A stretch of 64,000 nt of DNA, from contig OX463781.1 of the NCBI GenBank assembly GCA_949825025.1, positions 33,307,221-33,371,220 of the forward strand, in the 5' to 3' direction. Below are positions 39,274 to 48,147 of this stretch, in pieces (position 1 is the stretch's first letter; every line of letters starts with the position of its first letter). The position numbers were made by a program, and so were the translations under genes. The notes beneath the pieces were generated by a model. That model worked only from the letters and a program-made list of their open reading frames with translations, searched no databases and had not been told where the DNA came from. The stretch is from Siphlonurus alternatus (lineage: Eukaryota; Arthropoda; Insecta; Ephemeroptera; Siphlonuridae).

Positions 39274-42200
39274 ATATATTTATATATATATATAATATAT
39301 ATATTATATTATATTGCTGTTCACGAAAGGTCACTGGTCACTGCATGATTCAATATAATTTATGTTTTTCTGAGGTTCTATGACATGAGGTTAAAAGTTT
39401 TATTTAATTGCATATACACAAATAATCTTTATATATAGGGTTTTAGTAATTCATTAGCTGCGTGGTCAAACGTTAACTCGTAACCGACTATATAGAAATG
39501 TATAATATGAAGGAGTTCAATTGCTTGATGTTCTCACTTGACCCTCGATCGACCCCCATCACTACCTCTTGTTACCGTGCTGTATACATGTGAGCTGCAA
39601 TGCAATGTTCGAGACTCAAATAAAAAAACTTCAGTCTCATCCTCGCGAGCACACGCCGCTATTCAATGGTAGTATCCATCAGAAAAATTATATAAGTCGC
39701 CATGTTCGTTTGCTGATTTTGACTCCTGCTACAACCACCGCGCATCGGCGCGAAACCCTTCTGCGCACGTTTTTTCGTCTCGAAGTCAAAACACTACTAC
39801 CGCGAAATTCTTTAGATGCTCTTTAATTAAACTGACCCAAGGCAAATAGTAAAAATTTTACAGCAGCAAACGTAAAAGGTTAGTGCCAATACGTAATTTT
39901 AAATTTGCAAACATAACTTATTTAGAGGGTTAACAATAAGCGATCGAAAAATTGCTCCGTATAGGATCTTACGTGCGCCCAATCTTTTTTTGTAAGTAAA
40001 TGGGAGGACAAAGGATTGGTGATGTCATCATGGATACTGACCATTCTAAACGCACCATGAGGAGCCAGCATGACAGGACGGGTCACACAAACGCAATAAA
40101 AAGAGGCTATATAAGAACGGTCATATGGAGTCAAGTCACGTGGAGCCAGCCTACCCCCGGAGGCAGCCCCGCCCCCGCGGCCTGCGTTCAGGATGTGGCA
40201 ATGTGTGTGTAGTGAACGAAGCTTAATTTGCATTAATATCAAGCAGCTTGCCCGAGCATGATAATAAAGGACACATTCAATTTGCGCACAATTGCGATGA
40301 TATTCATGAAGGCTGTATATAATTATATATATTTTAATTATGATGATATGAAAATGTATGTCATCATATCAAATCAAGAGAATAAAAGAGAATTTAGAAT
40401 TTTAGATTATCACATTAAATCGACTGACTACAAATAAACAGAGTCTCATGGGGGCAAGTCATGGACCGAGTGAACTTGATAAATATAGCGTTGATGACGA
40501 CTGCATCATGCTCATGACCCATAAAAAAATATGGGTCCCTCGCGCGATCGTCCGCGCGCTCATCGTGCAGTTGATTATATTATATTTTATATAATAATTA
40601 TGTACATTCCTAACACTGTATCTACTTGTATATATTATCATATATATGATATTATACAGTTTGACTTACACACATGCTGCATGCTTTGTTATCAATATTT
40701 TGTTCCGATCTTGGTGTCGGGATACCCGCGGGTATCCGCAGATACGGATGAACAAACAATATTGGGAGCGATTCAAGAAGAAAGGTATCTCTCATACTGC
40801 ACTAACGTTTAGCACCTTTCTAAATCAATGACACTAAACGTAATTATTGAAAGCTGAATAAATTTCTGGATAACTCTTTCGTGAATCGCGCTTAATAGTT
40901 CATAACAAATATATGTTGTTAACTGCCATATGTGCTGTGTACTGGAACCCGAGGTCGTAATTTTCTGTTCTCCCCGGAAAGCTGCATGAGGTGGAACGTT
41001 ATAGTATGTTCTTTTTGTACCATTTTATGGTTGTGCTAGTACGCTTGTTTACATATTTATTATATTAATTAAGTATTTAGTATGCCTATGTATATGTACT
41101 TTATCTTAAAGTTGCATGTAAGTGTTTATTTTATTATTATTGTTTAATTTGTCTATCAGTTTAACAGTGATTTTGTAATAAAAGTGAATATTTTATTGGC
41201 GTTTTTGAGTGAATTCGGTGCTAATTTTAGTTATGGGATGAAGAATTTATGAACTTTATTAAAAAAAAATTGTGCTTTTAAATATTAAATTTAATGCAAT
41301 ACCTGTCTAATTATCTCTTTCAGCAAATCCCAAACTGTAATTTTTGGCGGTTAGGTGCAAGAATGGGCTTGCCTAAACCTCGCCGCAATAAAGATATTTT
41401 CTATTCTATTCTATTCTATTCTTATAGTGCATGCACGGTATACACGTGCTAGTAAATAAATACTCTTTGAGGCCGAGAGAGACAATATAATTAATATTGC
41501 TTGCAAACAATAATAAATTTCCTATTATATAATTTGTGCAAAAATTAAATTATTTCTTCGGGGATTAGGTATTAAGGTTTTATATATTGAGTCGGCACAT
41601 CCCAGGGAGAATCAGAAACGCGCCGAGAAAATTTGATAGTTTTGCTGCATCAAGATGTGGAACCCATTGCAGTTGATCAGTTTAAATAAAATTAATTGAC
41701 AATGCTGCATTTCGTGCTCTAATAACACTAATAAATTCTAATAATGTGGCATCGGAACCAAAAAGGTGTTCCTTTCTCCCTCTCGACCTTATGGAACTTG
41801 TATGCTATTCAGAGGGGCACACCTTGGTTCTGATAGATGTATATCTGTAAGGCAGGCAGAGAGCACATGCACCCTTTTCCCTTAGGGAGCACCGCCGCCT
41901 CAGATGTGAAGGCTCAAGGTTGGATTATTGACCATGCCCTTGCTTAGGACCATCTTTATTATAGGATATGGTATAATGTAAAGAAGGTCCTGCTTTGCCC
42001 TTTCCTCGAGTTTGAAATATGGGTGTACAAAGTTGTTCACAAAGAGCAGTCAGAGTCTGTCAGAGTGATGGGTGTTTGTTCGAGGTGTGCCGGGTTACCA
42101 TGCTCTTTGAAACCATGAATTTATACTTTAAAATTGATTAAAATTTAACACGACTTTCAATATACATATGTGTCCTGCGTCCTGCAACAATGAAAAACCG

Positions 42201-45200
42201 GATGGCAAACGTTGAATTTTAGTTTTCTTCTGGGCCCGTCTAGCATATAAGATATAATACATTTTGATGTACCATGTTGAGCCAGTATAGCACTATAATA
42301 CATGCACTGCAGCCACGCACACCGCCGCGAGAGCGTCCATTGTGTCCAGCTCTGCCTGCATGATGGCGCAGCCCGGCTATATATAATAAAAGCATTGTTG
42401 GTCCAACACGTTGCATCGCTCGGCCGCCCACGCCTCTTTAGAGAACCAGATGAATTAGAAACGGTAGTCAAGAAAAAGTGCTAAGGTGAACGAACCAAAA
42501 GTTTATTAAAGTTTACAAATAAATTACTTAATTATATAAACGTATGTATAAATTGACACTAGAGTAAATTTCATCAATATCAATTAATTAATAATTAGTG
42601 TGCTGCGTACAGTCTTAAAATTTGGTCCCCCTGATGGATTTTATTTTTATAATATATTTTGTAATAATTATGTAATAGAGAGTACCCAGCAAACCATGCC
42701 TTGCTGGCCTACAGCTGGCCAGCTGCTGGTCTGCTGCTGGTACTGCTGGCAGATGGCTTGCCAGCAGAGGCCAGCAGTCGGCCATCTGACGGAGTGACAG
42801 CATGCGGCTTGCCTTCAGAGGCCCATATGCTGGCCAGCACTGGTATGCCATCCATAAATTTTGATTTTGAAATTTTTTCGGGACAAATAATTTTTATTTT
42901 TGAAACATGTATTTCTAACATCCCTCAAGTTAAATACGTAAGAAAATATTAAAATTTTTAAAAAAATTATATACTTTTATGCTACTTTTCTTACAGTTTG
43001 TGTTGAAATCTTCATATCCGTATAAGTTCAAATATTTTGAATAATAAGTAAGCACTAACATCAAATATTTACTAACAATCACCCAAGTGTAGGGGATAGG
43101 ACACCTGCCTACGGTGCCAATGGTCCTGAGTTCGATTCCTGGTGGTGACAATTTTTTTATTCAATTTGATAATTTTTCCTTATTTTGCTTATATTAATTA
43201 AGCATAAAAATAATTTTCAGGTGATGCGCATGCTGAATGATTTTAATTTAATTGCAAATTAAATTAAATTTTGTGATGGCATGCCAGCGCTGGGTCCAGC
43301 ATCTGGCCGGTATACAAGAAAAGCGCAGAACCAGCATGGCTTGCCAGCGCATGCCAGCAGTGGCAAGCCGGTCTGTGGCCAGCTGTAGGCCAGCAGGTTT
43401 TGGTTTGCTGGGTATATAGCTACCTTCCTGCCAGAGCTGTACTCTGTGTTTATGACTTGCAAAAATGTTCGCGTCCTGTGATAATAATCCCATCCGGTTG
43501 AATGCATCAGCGAAAAATAAAAAAATAAATAAAAGATTTTGTTTTTGTTTTGCTTTTTACCTTGAAAGGCAAAATAAAAGAGATAGATCTATGGGAACTG
43601 TATTTTTTTATGCTTTTAGTGTGTTTTTTCTAAACGTTTTCTCTCTACTTTGCAGTGAACGGTACTCTCCGGCGCCGCAACAAACGCCGCGCCCCTCCGC
43701 CACCACCCACCGCCGCCAGCCCTCTCTCTCTACCTGCCTCGCCGCCGCTCAGCCCCGAGGGTTTACCGCCCGCGGGCCGTGAGGGACCGGACAGCTCCTC
43801 GCTGACCGAGAACGCCACGACAACCGCCGCCCGCTCTGAGCCTGCGGTAATTTCCTCGAGCCGTGCTCGTTAGGACTGTCCTTGACTAGGGGTGACAATA
43901 AAGTTGCAGGTGGAAGGAGGTGTGGACAAAATTTGACAAAACCTTTCCGAGAAATACGACCTTTGTTTAGTTCTGAGAAAAAATTGTGATGTTATCGGAA
44001 ATCATTTTGTCCAATATTGTTGCACTAATGTTTCCTATACTCTGATGTTATGGTAGACATATTTGACCACACAATAAGTAAAGTGACATTATTTTCTGTA
44101 GTTCGCAGACAGTCATGTTTCAACTTTTTTTTTTTTCTAAAATTTAAGTAAAATTTCAAAATGATTTGCTGTAGAAAAAAAGGAAAAAATAAGCTTGCAT
44201 GCCTCACAGCATTTCCGGTCATTGCAGTGGCTTAATTAAAATTTATCAGGTACGTGTTTGGGCAAAATTAGAAATTACGTATCCAGTGTTCTCATTGCAC
44301 CTTTATGTCCAACTGGAGAATGGAAAAAAGTATTGTTTTGATGGATAAATTCATTTTTTCTAAACACATATTACTTAATATTTATCTTCACTAAATAAAA
44401 AATTATATTATTTTCTTCATTACCTGCATGACATTTATCATATAATATATCATATATATATAGAGTTTCCATTGGAATGAAGACTATAATATGATGTAAA
44501 TAAATGTAGCTCAGCTTTAAAAAGTTAAATAATTAAAATTAACCATCATCATTTATTATATGTCTTGAAATTGTACAAAATCTCATTTAATGGTTATTAA
44601 TATTAATTGATTAATATGATTATATTATAAAATACAAGCCAATTATTATGGTATGCATGCATGAAAAGTAAGGTGTATTTAGCAAAATTAAAACATTAAA
44701 ACAAAGCTTATATATTATAAAGAAACATTGAAACATTTTTTTTTATTCGCACAGTAAATCTTCGCCTGTTGATGCCACGAAACATTTGTCTAATAGTATA
44801 TATGAAGAACAGCATTTAAGTCATAATATTAAAGAAGTTTTTCTGGCGAGGGTTCATTATTATAATAAGTATGAAATTATATAATTCGTTTATCTTACCG
44901 ACTGTTTCCACTCGTCGATTAAGTTATATTTATATTATAGTACACCGAGAAACTTGAACACTTAATTTTATTTTAATGTTAATAGATTTATTTATTATCG
45001 CTTTACTTCAGGTGCATCTGTTTTCTTGAAAAGCTTTCGGGAATCACCTGTTCCCATCCTAGCTTTGATGAGTCTAGATTCTAGACTCATCAAAGCTAGG
45101 ATGGGAACATCTAAGATACTAATTAATTTTATTTTGCATTTTTTTTTTTCAACAAAGCAACGTTTTTAATGTATAATAGAATTGGCGGCACTTGGTCTTG

Positions 45201-46365
45201 CAGTACTCACGGTGCTTATTGACTTACTTGTGTTAATAATCCCATTTGTCTGCAGGCCGGCACGGAGTTGCGAGAGACTGCGGAGGCCCCGCGTCCCACT
45301 CCGAGACGCCTCGTCTTTCCTGAGGAGGAGCGGCCGAGACCAGATGGTGCTGCGGAGGCCGCAGAAGAGGCCATCCTCGGGGACCAGCAGGAGGTAGAGG
45401 CAGGCCCTGGAAACCAGCAGGGGGCTCCCGACCAGCAGAGCAGCCCTCAAGAAACTTCGGAGCCGCAAGCAAACGAAAGACTGAGCACTGAATTAACACG
45501 AGAGGATACAAATTTAGACGTAGAAAACAATAACACAAACCTAGAAGTAGAATCTAAGTCAGGTGAGGAAAACAAGGAGATTGTTATACTAGCACTTCCA
45601 GACGAAAACACGAAACCTTCACCGGAGCAGCTAGAAAATAACAAACAAAATGGATGTCTGACCGAAGATAAGTTAGTTTCCACTGAGGGAACTTTGCCTT
45701 ATATTGATCAAGATGCCGTTCCTCCAGCTACACAAGAAGTGCCTAATGCTGAAGATGTAGCTTTACAAAACGGAGACAAACTGCCTAACGGATACGCCCA
45801 TCCCGTTATTGAAAATTCAAAATTACAGAACGGGCATTTAGAAGCCGAAGAAATTAAACCTTTAACCCCACAGTGCAGTGACAATCCTGTGATGCCAATA
45901 GTCGAGAACCAGGATCAAGTGACGTCACCATTGCAAAATGAAACTGCTATGGCATTGGAGAACCAGGATCAAGTGACGTCACCGGTGCCCACTGAAACTA
46001 TGACGTCATTGAAAAACCAGGATCAAGAGACGTTACCGGTGCCAACTGAAACTTTACAACATGATTCAGAATCTGAGAAGATTGTGACTTCACGACAAAC
46101 TCCAGAAAGGGGCGTGCAGTCAGAAACTTCAGAAGAAGAATTGACGTCATCGCCGACTTCAGATGCTCCTAATAAAGCATTGGAGTCAACAGAGATCGAG
46201 AAAGAAGTGGTGTTATCCAAGTCTCCAGAACCATCACTTCCGGTCATTGAGTCCAATACAACGTTACCAAAAACCGAATCCCCAAAAATAAGGCCAACAA
46301 CAGATAAATACGCGACGCAAGTATCCCACATTGAAATTAAAATAACAGATATTACCGAAGTATGA
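21547..46365 (+). CDS. Unrecognised 502-aa protein with NPF and KRRAPPPPP motifs
   Basis: Four exons, 21547-21671, 36983-37065, 43656-43846 and 45256-46365 (TGA), join through good GT-AG sites with phases 2, 1 and 0 into one open frame. The ATG follows an acceptor-like TTGTTGCAG by one base, so an upstream non-coding exon is likely. An alternative acceptor at 37003 removes seven residues in frame. The N-terminus has VSVFDYPEHLNPFREEEE; its NPF at residues 19-21 is the classic EH-domain ligand. Residues of about 70-90 contain RRRNKRRAPPPPP, a basic/polyproline motif of the kind found in SH3- and actin-linked adaptors such as Cordon-bleu and EHBP1. The remaining 369 residues are acidic, Glu/Thr/Ser/Pro-rich and probably disordered. 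They include three 18-residue tandem repeats based on NQDQVTSPVPTET (45907-46068). AATAAA lies at 46493. A membrane-trafficking adaptor is a guess; orthology is not established. Confidence 0.72.
21828..21879. repeat. (TA)n microsatellite
   Basis: About 25 TA units lie in the first coding intron of the NPF-motif gene, about 150 bp after its donor. Confidence 0.95.
21880..24577. other. AT-rich intron without recognisable content
   Basis: This is part of the 15.3-kb intron of the NPF-motif gene. I see scattered short TA/ATT repeats and a GC-richer patch near 23400-23530 with CACGTG at 23438. There is no open frame with splice signals, no RNA gene and no clear TIR element. Confidence 0.5.
24578..24715 (-). 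repeat. SINE-like dispersed repeat, copy 1
   Basis: Read on the minus strand, it runs GTTTTCCAC, TTTCCCTCAGT, CTCAGCGAATGCTGGGACGCG and ends near CTCATAGGGATGTAT. The same blocks in the same order occur on the plus strand at 49341-49537, where they end in A30. This copy has lost its tail. The two short reading frames over it are not believed to be genes. Confidence 0.65.
25416..25513. repeat. 98-bp near-perfect hairpin
   Basis: CGATTGCAGAGATGTTGC at the left is mirrored by GCAACATCTCTGCAATCG at the right, with complementary arms of about 46 bp and only a few unpaired bases at the centre (CCTATGTTATAGCATAGG). It is probably a remnant of a fold-back element. A small hairpin RNA is possible, but the arms are more perfect than usual animal pre-miRNAs. 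Confidence 0.75.
26640..27236 (-). pseudogene. LINE reverse-transcriptase C-terminus, 5'-truncated
   Basis: On the minus strand the frame begins within the sequence encoding KKGAIRTILKFLKGQSYQ, then HFKNNKILTVPSIFIMKCA, and continues through STRNKNNVV and FHSKLKQILINQEYYSLKSF to a stop at 26822. This matches the region after the reverse-transcriptase thumb in jockey-like elements and resembles the C-terminus of the copy at 6876-8147 (QKRAIRIM, SYETRNKNATI). About 180 bp of AT-rich 3' UTR follows. No catalytic motifs remain. Confidence 0.75.
27305..27432. repeat. Fold-back hairpin of about 125 bp
   Basis: ATGTTCGTAAATGCACAAT at the left pairs with ATTGTGTATTTACGAACA at the right. AATTAGATGAACC pairs with GGTTCATCTAATAATT around a GGAACAGAAGGCAG loop. 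It may be a small MITE; no target duplication was established. Confidence 0.65.
27679..28000. mobile_element. Copy 3 of the GGAGTA fold-back family
   Basis: Ends are CAATGGAGTAATGACCTC and GAGGACAATACTCCATTG. The arms carry ATTGCAGAAATGGATAGAGG and its complement, and the loop has GTGACGTCACGAGACG opposed to GACGCCGCGTGACGTCAC. It is non-coding. Confidence 0.85.
28001..29011. other. AT-rich intron segment, nothing recognised
   Basis: This is low-complexity AT-rich sequence within the large intron of the NPF-motif gene. No long open frame, paired splice signals or inverted repeats stand out. Confidence 0.5.
29016..29344. mobile_element. TTAA-flanked fold-back MITE, family of 13008
   Basis: Ends are GGTAGAGATAACACGCCC and GGGCGTGTTATCTTTACC, flanked by TTAA (29012-29015, 29345-29348). 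Arms share ATACAAAAACGAGCTAG and its complement around a GGAAGTTCCATTTCTCC loop. It lies just downstream of the 3' end of the Gag-like gene at 29644. Confidence 0.87.
29644..31020 (-). CDS. Gag-like protein, 458 aa, with Gln/Arg-rich repeat tail
   Basis: The ATG at 31020 has a CCACCATG context directly after a strong acceptor (TTTTCCCATGTTTCCAG). The protein starts MSLPDINQRVNRL. Residues of about 90-210 form a retrotransposon-Gag-like helical region with YKDFKDRLLAIYWGPSQQHK, VRRQFECGRW, YFLELARRASMLTPPPSDRD and LKFHLPEFV. The C-terminal half is highly charged with decapeptide-like repeats (GDQGKARGDQGQARDEQGK) and two longer repeats around ERGRRQVQFEHQG. There is no CCHC zinc knuckle and no protease, reverse transcriptase or integrase nearby. 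It is paralogous to the Gag-like gene at 31768. The frame is intact over 458 codons. It may be a domesticated Gag gene or the Gag remnant of an LTR element whose repeats I cannot see. AATAAA (minus strand) is near 29442. Confidence 0.75.
   Translation of the reverse strand: MSLPDINQRVNRLMLQDDVEGPPDPRRAQQHDVIVRLHEAECCRAWLNMPPIRRFSSKSSTYIAPIFLKNLDRRFAMIKYFPQRFRIRFAIESLEPEEQACMGRNLESYKDFKDRLLAIYWGPSQQHKVRRQFECGRWEREGKLGMSAYFLELARRASMLTPPPSDRDIVSTLKFHLPEFVCLNLVAHPRETVLDTWSYIKRLEDTKLEHKRRTVDAKRLEAAARRDQDFQDSDHEGERGRRHGHQGDKERRDRADQGQGRGEGHQGPARGRQENKRDEEVERGRRQVQFEHQGSRNRHNRDDQSQIRGDQGKARGDQGQARDEQGKTRGYQEKQRGEAERGRRSDIFEHQGDRRDLEFRVLPHDDQADKQAKAKRNKQHGDDTEPQAGSSKQGEEPRAGPSQEHGDKPDSQAGSSKQHGKPPQADKVSLKDEGTQTEGLTIIIHERPGLEEQGHRDQ
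31026..31303 (-). other. 5' UTR intron of the 458-aa Gag-like gene
   Basis: On the minus strand a consensus donor (CCAC followed by GTGAGTATAG) ends a leader exon at 31304. The acceptor TGTTTCCAG ends at 31026, five bases before the ATG. This predicts a spliced leader exon from about 31475 to 31304 and a 278-bp intron. Confidence 0.55.
31500..31507 (-). promoter_or_regulatory. TATA box of the 458-aa Gag-like gene
   Basis: GGCTATATAAT reads on the minus strand at 31500-31510. A start about 30 bp downstream (near 31475) feeds directly into the predicted leader exon that ends at 31304. Confidence 0.5.
31768..32436 (-). CDS. Second Gag-like protein, 222 aa, paralogue of the neighbour
   Basis: The open frame extends upstream to about 32583, but its first ATG is at 32436, giving MAEGGTGAGEEASAVVAAAP and 222 residues. 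The Gag-like core has FQDIQ-type spacing: GMQRLLTFTDIQEDSFKIF, then VWAELLYTHFKSFEDFRKRF, LIQFWNSSKQRLVRWELY, TGRW, NYFTEMVLRSRTLLPQPSD and IIYALSEHFTPVV. These line up in order with the 458-residue neighbour: DF-R-L-FW-S-QQ-VR-GRW, then YF-L-PPPSD-LHFP. It lacks the charged repeat tail and any zinc knuckle. If an upstream spliced exon joins at the TTCCGTGTTGCAG acceptor near 32555, the N-terminus would be longer. Confidence 0.68.
   Translation of the reverse strand: MAEGGTGAGEEASAVVAAAPPQPLGAVQSPLNATKIANKMYHWNTVSKIFHIDVFDGTSAAYLPTQFIIGMQRLLTFTDIQEDSFKIFVTLSYLAGEPRVWAELLYTHFKSFEDFRKRFLIQFWNSSKQRLVRWELYTGRWSPRRTKSKANYFTEMVLRSRTLLPQPSDTEIIYALSEHFTPVVSDRILYGSRKTIRNTSEAREELKKIEEEDRWTPVTLSL
32634..32641 (-). 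promoter_or_regulatory. TATA box of the 222-aa Gag-like gene
   Basis: GGTATATATAAG on the minus strand (core 32634-32641) is followed by GC-rich CGCCCACCCCCTTCC. A start near 32605 would give a leader of about 170 nt to the ATG at 32436. The layout parallels that of the neighbouring Gag-like gene. Confidence 0.5.
32660..34650. other. AT-rich intron; GC-rich patch with minus-strand donor
   Basis: Most of this stretch holds nothing recognisable. A GC-rich patch at 33940-34060 read on the minus strand ends in a strong donor (CAGCAC followed by GTAAGTTTGC, near 33941). It could be an unmapped leader exon for the Gag-like genes. A C13 run is at about 34297-34310. Confidence 0.35.
34717..34787. 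repeat. (TA)n microsatellite
   Basis: More than 30 TA units, preceded by an inverted pair (TAATCAATTATAATATT and its complement at about 34667-34707). Confidence 0.93.
35746..35843. repeat. (TTTA)n tract, tail of a minus-strand LINE
   Basis: About 24 TTTA units with few interruptions lie 160 bp downstream (in minus-strand sense) of the LINE frame that ends at 36004. Read on that strand it is an (AAAT)n 3' tail, matching the short (AATA)n tail of the related copy near 39090. Confidence 0.85.
36004..36592 (-). pseudogene. LINE reverse-transcriptase C-terminal remnant with frameshift
   Basis: The first segment reads CKAAKLLGFLKRSLFGSTTK, then AYLALIRSIITYAAPAWHP in one frame. The text then continues in another frame as MKKFQSLEKKALKFMYKN, VNGRPIRGQDGAVRLIPP, KARIDRYKNGFVIRSVDEWN and RLP, ending at 36004. 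The jump occurs near 36360-36420. This is the region C-terminal to the catalytic palm; no catalytic motifs are present. The same family is seen on the plus strand at 38611. Confidence 0.8.
37066..38600. other. Intron segment without recognised genes
   Basis: This AT-rich intron of the NPF-motif gene lies between its second and third coding exons. A G-run (about 38131-38149) and short TA tracts are visible. No exon-like block with paired splice sites was found. Confidence 0.45.
38611..39104 (+). pseudogene. LINE 3' end, same family as 36004
   Basis: The frame reads TDGRPIRGQEGAILLIPPKA then RIELYKKGFVIRSVTAWNKL and stops at 38892. That is about 70% like the minus-strand copy at 36004-36592 over the shared stretch, by eye. 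About 200 bp of 3' UTR follow, ending in an (AATA)n tail near 39089-39104. It is severely 5'-truncated. Confidence 0.78.
39195..39270. repeat. (TA)n microsatellite
   Basis: About 38 TA units; adjacent frames on both strands are artefacts of it. Confidence 0.95.
40108..40200 (+). promoter_or_regulatory. TATA-box promoter-like GC-rich block
   Basis: GAGGCTATATAAG (TATA core 40108-40115) is followed at the expected distance by GAGTCAAGTCACGTGG, containing an initiator-like TCAAGT and an E-box CACGTG. CCCCGCCCCC (a GC box) is near 40167. It is co-oriented with the NPF-motif gene and could drive a shorter transcript joining exon 3 at 43656, or be a leftover LTR-type promoter. There is no direct evidence of use. 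Confidence 0.35.
41340..41424 (+). mobile_element. Retroposon 3' end with (TTCTA)n tail
   Basis: GGCTTGCCTAAACCTCGCCG, CAATAAAGATATTTTC and then five TTCTA units look like the 3' terminus of a LINE or LINE-mobilised SINE. The 5' boundary was not found and no protein is encoded. Confidence 0.55.
42685..43412. mobile_element. Non-autonomous TIR element rich in CTGGCC/CCAGC
   Basis: Ends are CCCAGCAAACC and GGTTTGCTGGG, with TA on each side. The outer arms (42685-42850 and about 43270-43412) are packed with CCAGC/GCTGG, for example GCTGGCCTACAGCTGGCCAG opposed to CTGGCCAGC plus TGTAGGCCAGC. The central part is AT-rich and holds a tRNA-like stretch at about 43085-43150. No transposase frame is present. 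Confidence 0.78.
43083..43153 (+). ncRNA. tRNA-like sequence, probably a SINE head or decayed tRNA gene
   Basis: GAGTTCGATTCCTGG matches an internal B-box. GTGT and ACAC form a D-arm-like pair, and CACC-TGCCTAC-GGTG gives a four-pair stem with a seven-base loop. TCACC can pair with GGTGA at the ends. The T-stem is poor and position 33 is not U, so this is not a credible functional tRNA. Confidence 0.35.
45049..45109. repeat. 61-bp perfect palindrome
   Basis: TGTTCCCATCCTAGCTTTGA through TCTAGA is mirrored around a single central T (45079). It lies about 150 bp before the last coding exon of the NPF-motif gene and would form a 30-bp stem in its transcript. Confidence 0.9.
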
Positions 46366-48147
46366 ACATGTTATAGAACTGTTGCAGAATATAACCAAGT
46401 TAACCAACTAATTAATTGATTGAAGAAATTTGTTCTCATAATATAGCCTTAAATGAAGCCTTAAAATTACTGTATATTTTGTTTGTAAATTGAATAAAAT
46501 CATTATTTATATCGTGATTTCATTTTAATTTGATTTCATTCACCCTATTTTCATATTTGATCAAATTTTTTTTAATTATATTTAATTAAATTGATCTAAA
46601 TTAGTTTTTTCTCAATTAACCTCAAATTAAAATGGATTGCAATGCAGCCTACTGCCAATAAGAGCGTGTATATATGTTGCCACTATTGTGTGATGTGCAG
46701 TAATTATAACAGTAATGCAATGTAATATTTATTACTTAATAAATAATATTAATTGTAATTAATAGATATTATCATATTATAATAATTGTATATTACATAC
46801 ATATTATATTGTTTCTTATATTTTTTCACACAAAAATATGCAATTAAGTATGCAATGTTTTAACGCGTAATAGTGCTGGCTGTAGTGCATTATATAATTA
46901 ATGTATGTAAAAAAAATTAAAATAATATTCATAACTCATAACCATTGAAAAGTATAATATATTATGCATGCATGCAGGGAAACCTTTTTTGTTATTCTAT
47001 ATACACTCTTAGCTGGTAGCAATGGCGGCACTCACAACTGTATTAACTATATTATCAAATCGGGGTATGAGCAGCAGCAACCCAGCAACAGATGGTTACT
47101 TATTTACTTATTGGGAGGGGCGTGACCGCCGGGGTCTGTGGGGTCACCAAATAGAGGGTGGCGAAGAGAAAACGCAGCACTGCAGGCAGACGTGGGGGAG
47201 ATAGAGAGAAGGCGATATTTGACACGTTTTTATACACCGCAAACGAGTCAGAGAAACAGAAAACTCCAAGGACCCCTACAAAGATTTCTAAAAGTTTTCA
47301 GGACTACATTTATGCAGTATGGCTGCACTGGATAATTACAGTATCAGTTCTTTATGAACATCAAAGAATTAATATCTAGATATTAATTCTTTGATGAACA
47401 TAATGGATTGGATATTATTTTTTTAAGTTAGACAAATCTTTCGTCCATATGGACAATTACATAATAATCAATCGCATTAAATAATTTATTAAGAGTATTA
47501 AAACATTAAAACGATAAAATTTTGCAAAGCAAAATAATTTTAAGTAAAAAAATTATGATATATGACAATATATTATTTATTAGACATCAATCTTTAACAA
47601 AACGATTGAGTAATTGACACAGAAAGTGACACCCTTTTTTTTACGTCATATATGGTATAACTTCATTTTCATGCAATTTTTATTACAAATTTGCCCCAAA
47701 GAAAAAAATCTGGATAACTTCCTGATATTTACAATTTTTTCATTATAATTTATATATATATTAAAATTATTTATAAAATAATGCATAATATAAATTACAA
47801 TGAAAATTTTCGTGAATAAGTGGATTGCTCATTGTTTGACTTTTGATTTCAGTAACGGTAAAAAATATTTTATTACTTTTATTTTTGAGACTGAACGATT
47901 TGCAAAATTTCCCATGATTTCAGCGATGATGTAAGTCGTAAAGTAAAGCCTTGAAGTCGTATTGACCTCAACACCAAGTTTTGGGATATTATTGCTGAGG
48001 TCCGATGGTGACTGCGTGTATATTCGAGATTGTGCCGACGCACCGAGGTCTAGCGGGTCACGTAAACAAGCGATAATGAGATGATAAGATTCGCCAGCAA
48101 ACTGTTAAAAAGGCCGCGTGGCGGCGGATGGGCCACTCTCGATCGCC
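46366..48147. other. Intergenic spacer after the NPF-motif gene
   Basis: After the AATAAA at 46493 the sequence is AT-rich. A moderately GC-rich block at 47020-47240 contains short frames in three phases, none with convincing splice signals or recognisable motifs. A 37-bp palindrome centred on CTAG is at about 47359-47395. The dehydrogenase promoter must lie in the last few hundred bases; I see no TATA box there. Confidence 0.45.

Noticed and set aside
39569..39826. 85-codon plus-strand frame
   Set aside because: Low-complexity intron sequence with no splice context or recognisable motif.
43083..43153. Functional tRNA gene
   Set aside because: The T-stem pairs badly, position 33 is not U and the locus is inside a TIR element; it is retained only as a tRNA-like sequence.
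47022..47379. Three overlapping plus-strand frames in a GC-richer block
   Set aside because: No good acceptor/donor pair, no family motif and no single frame favoured; left as spacer.
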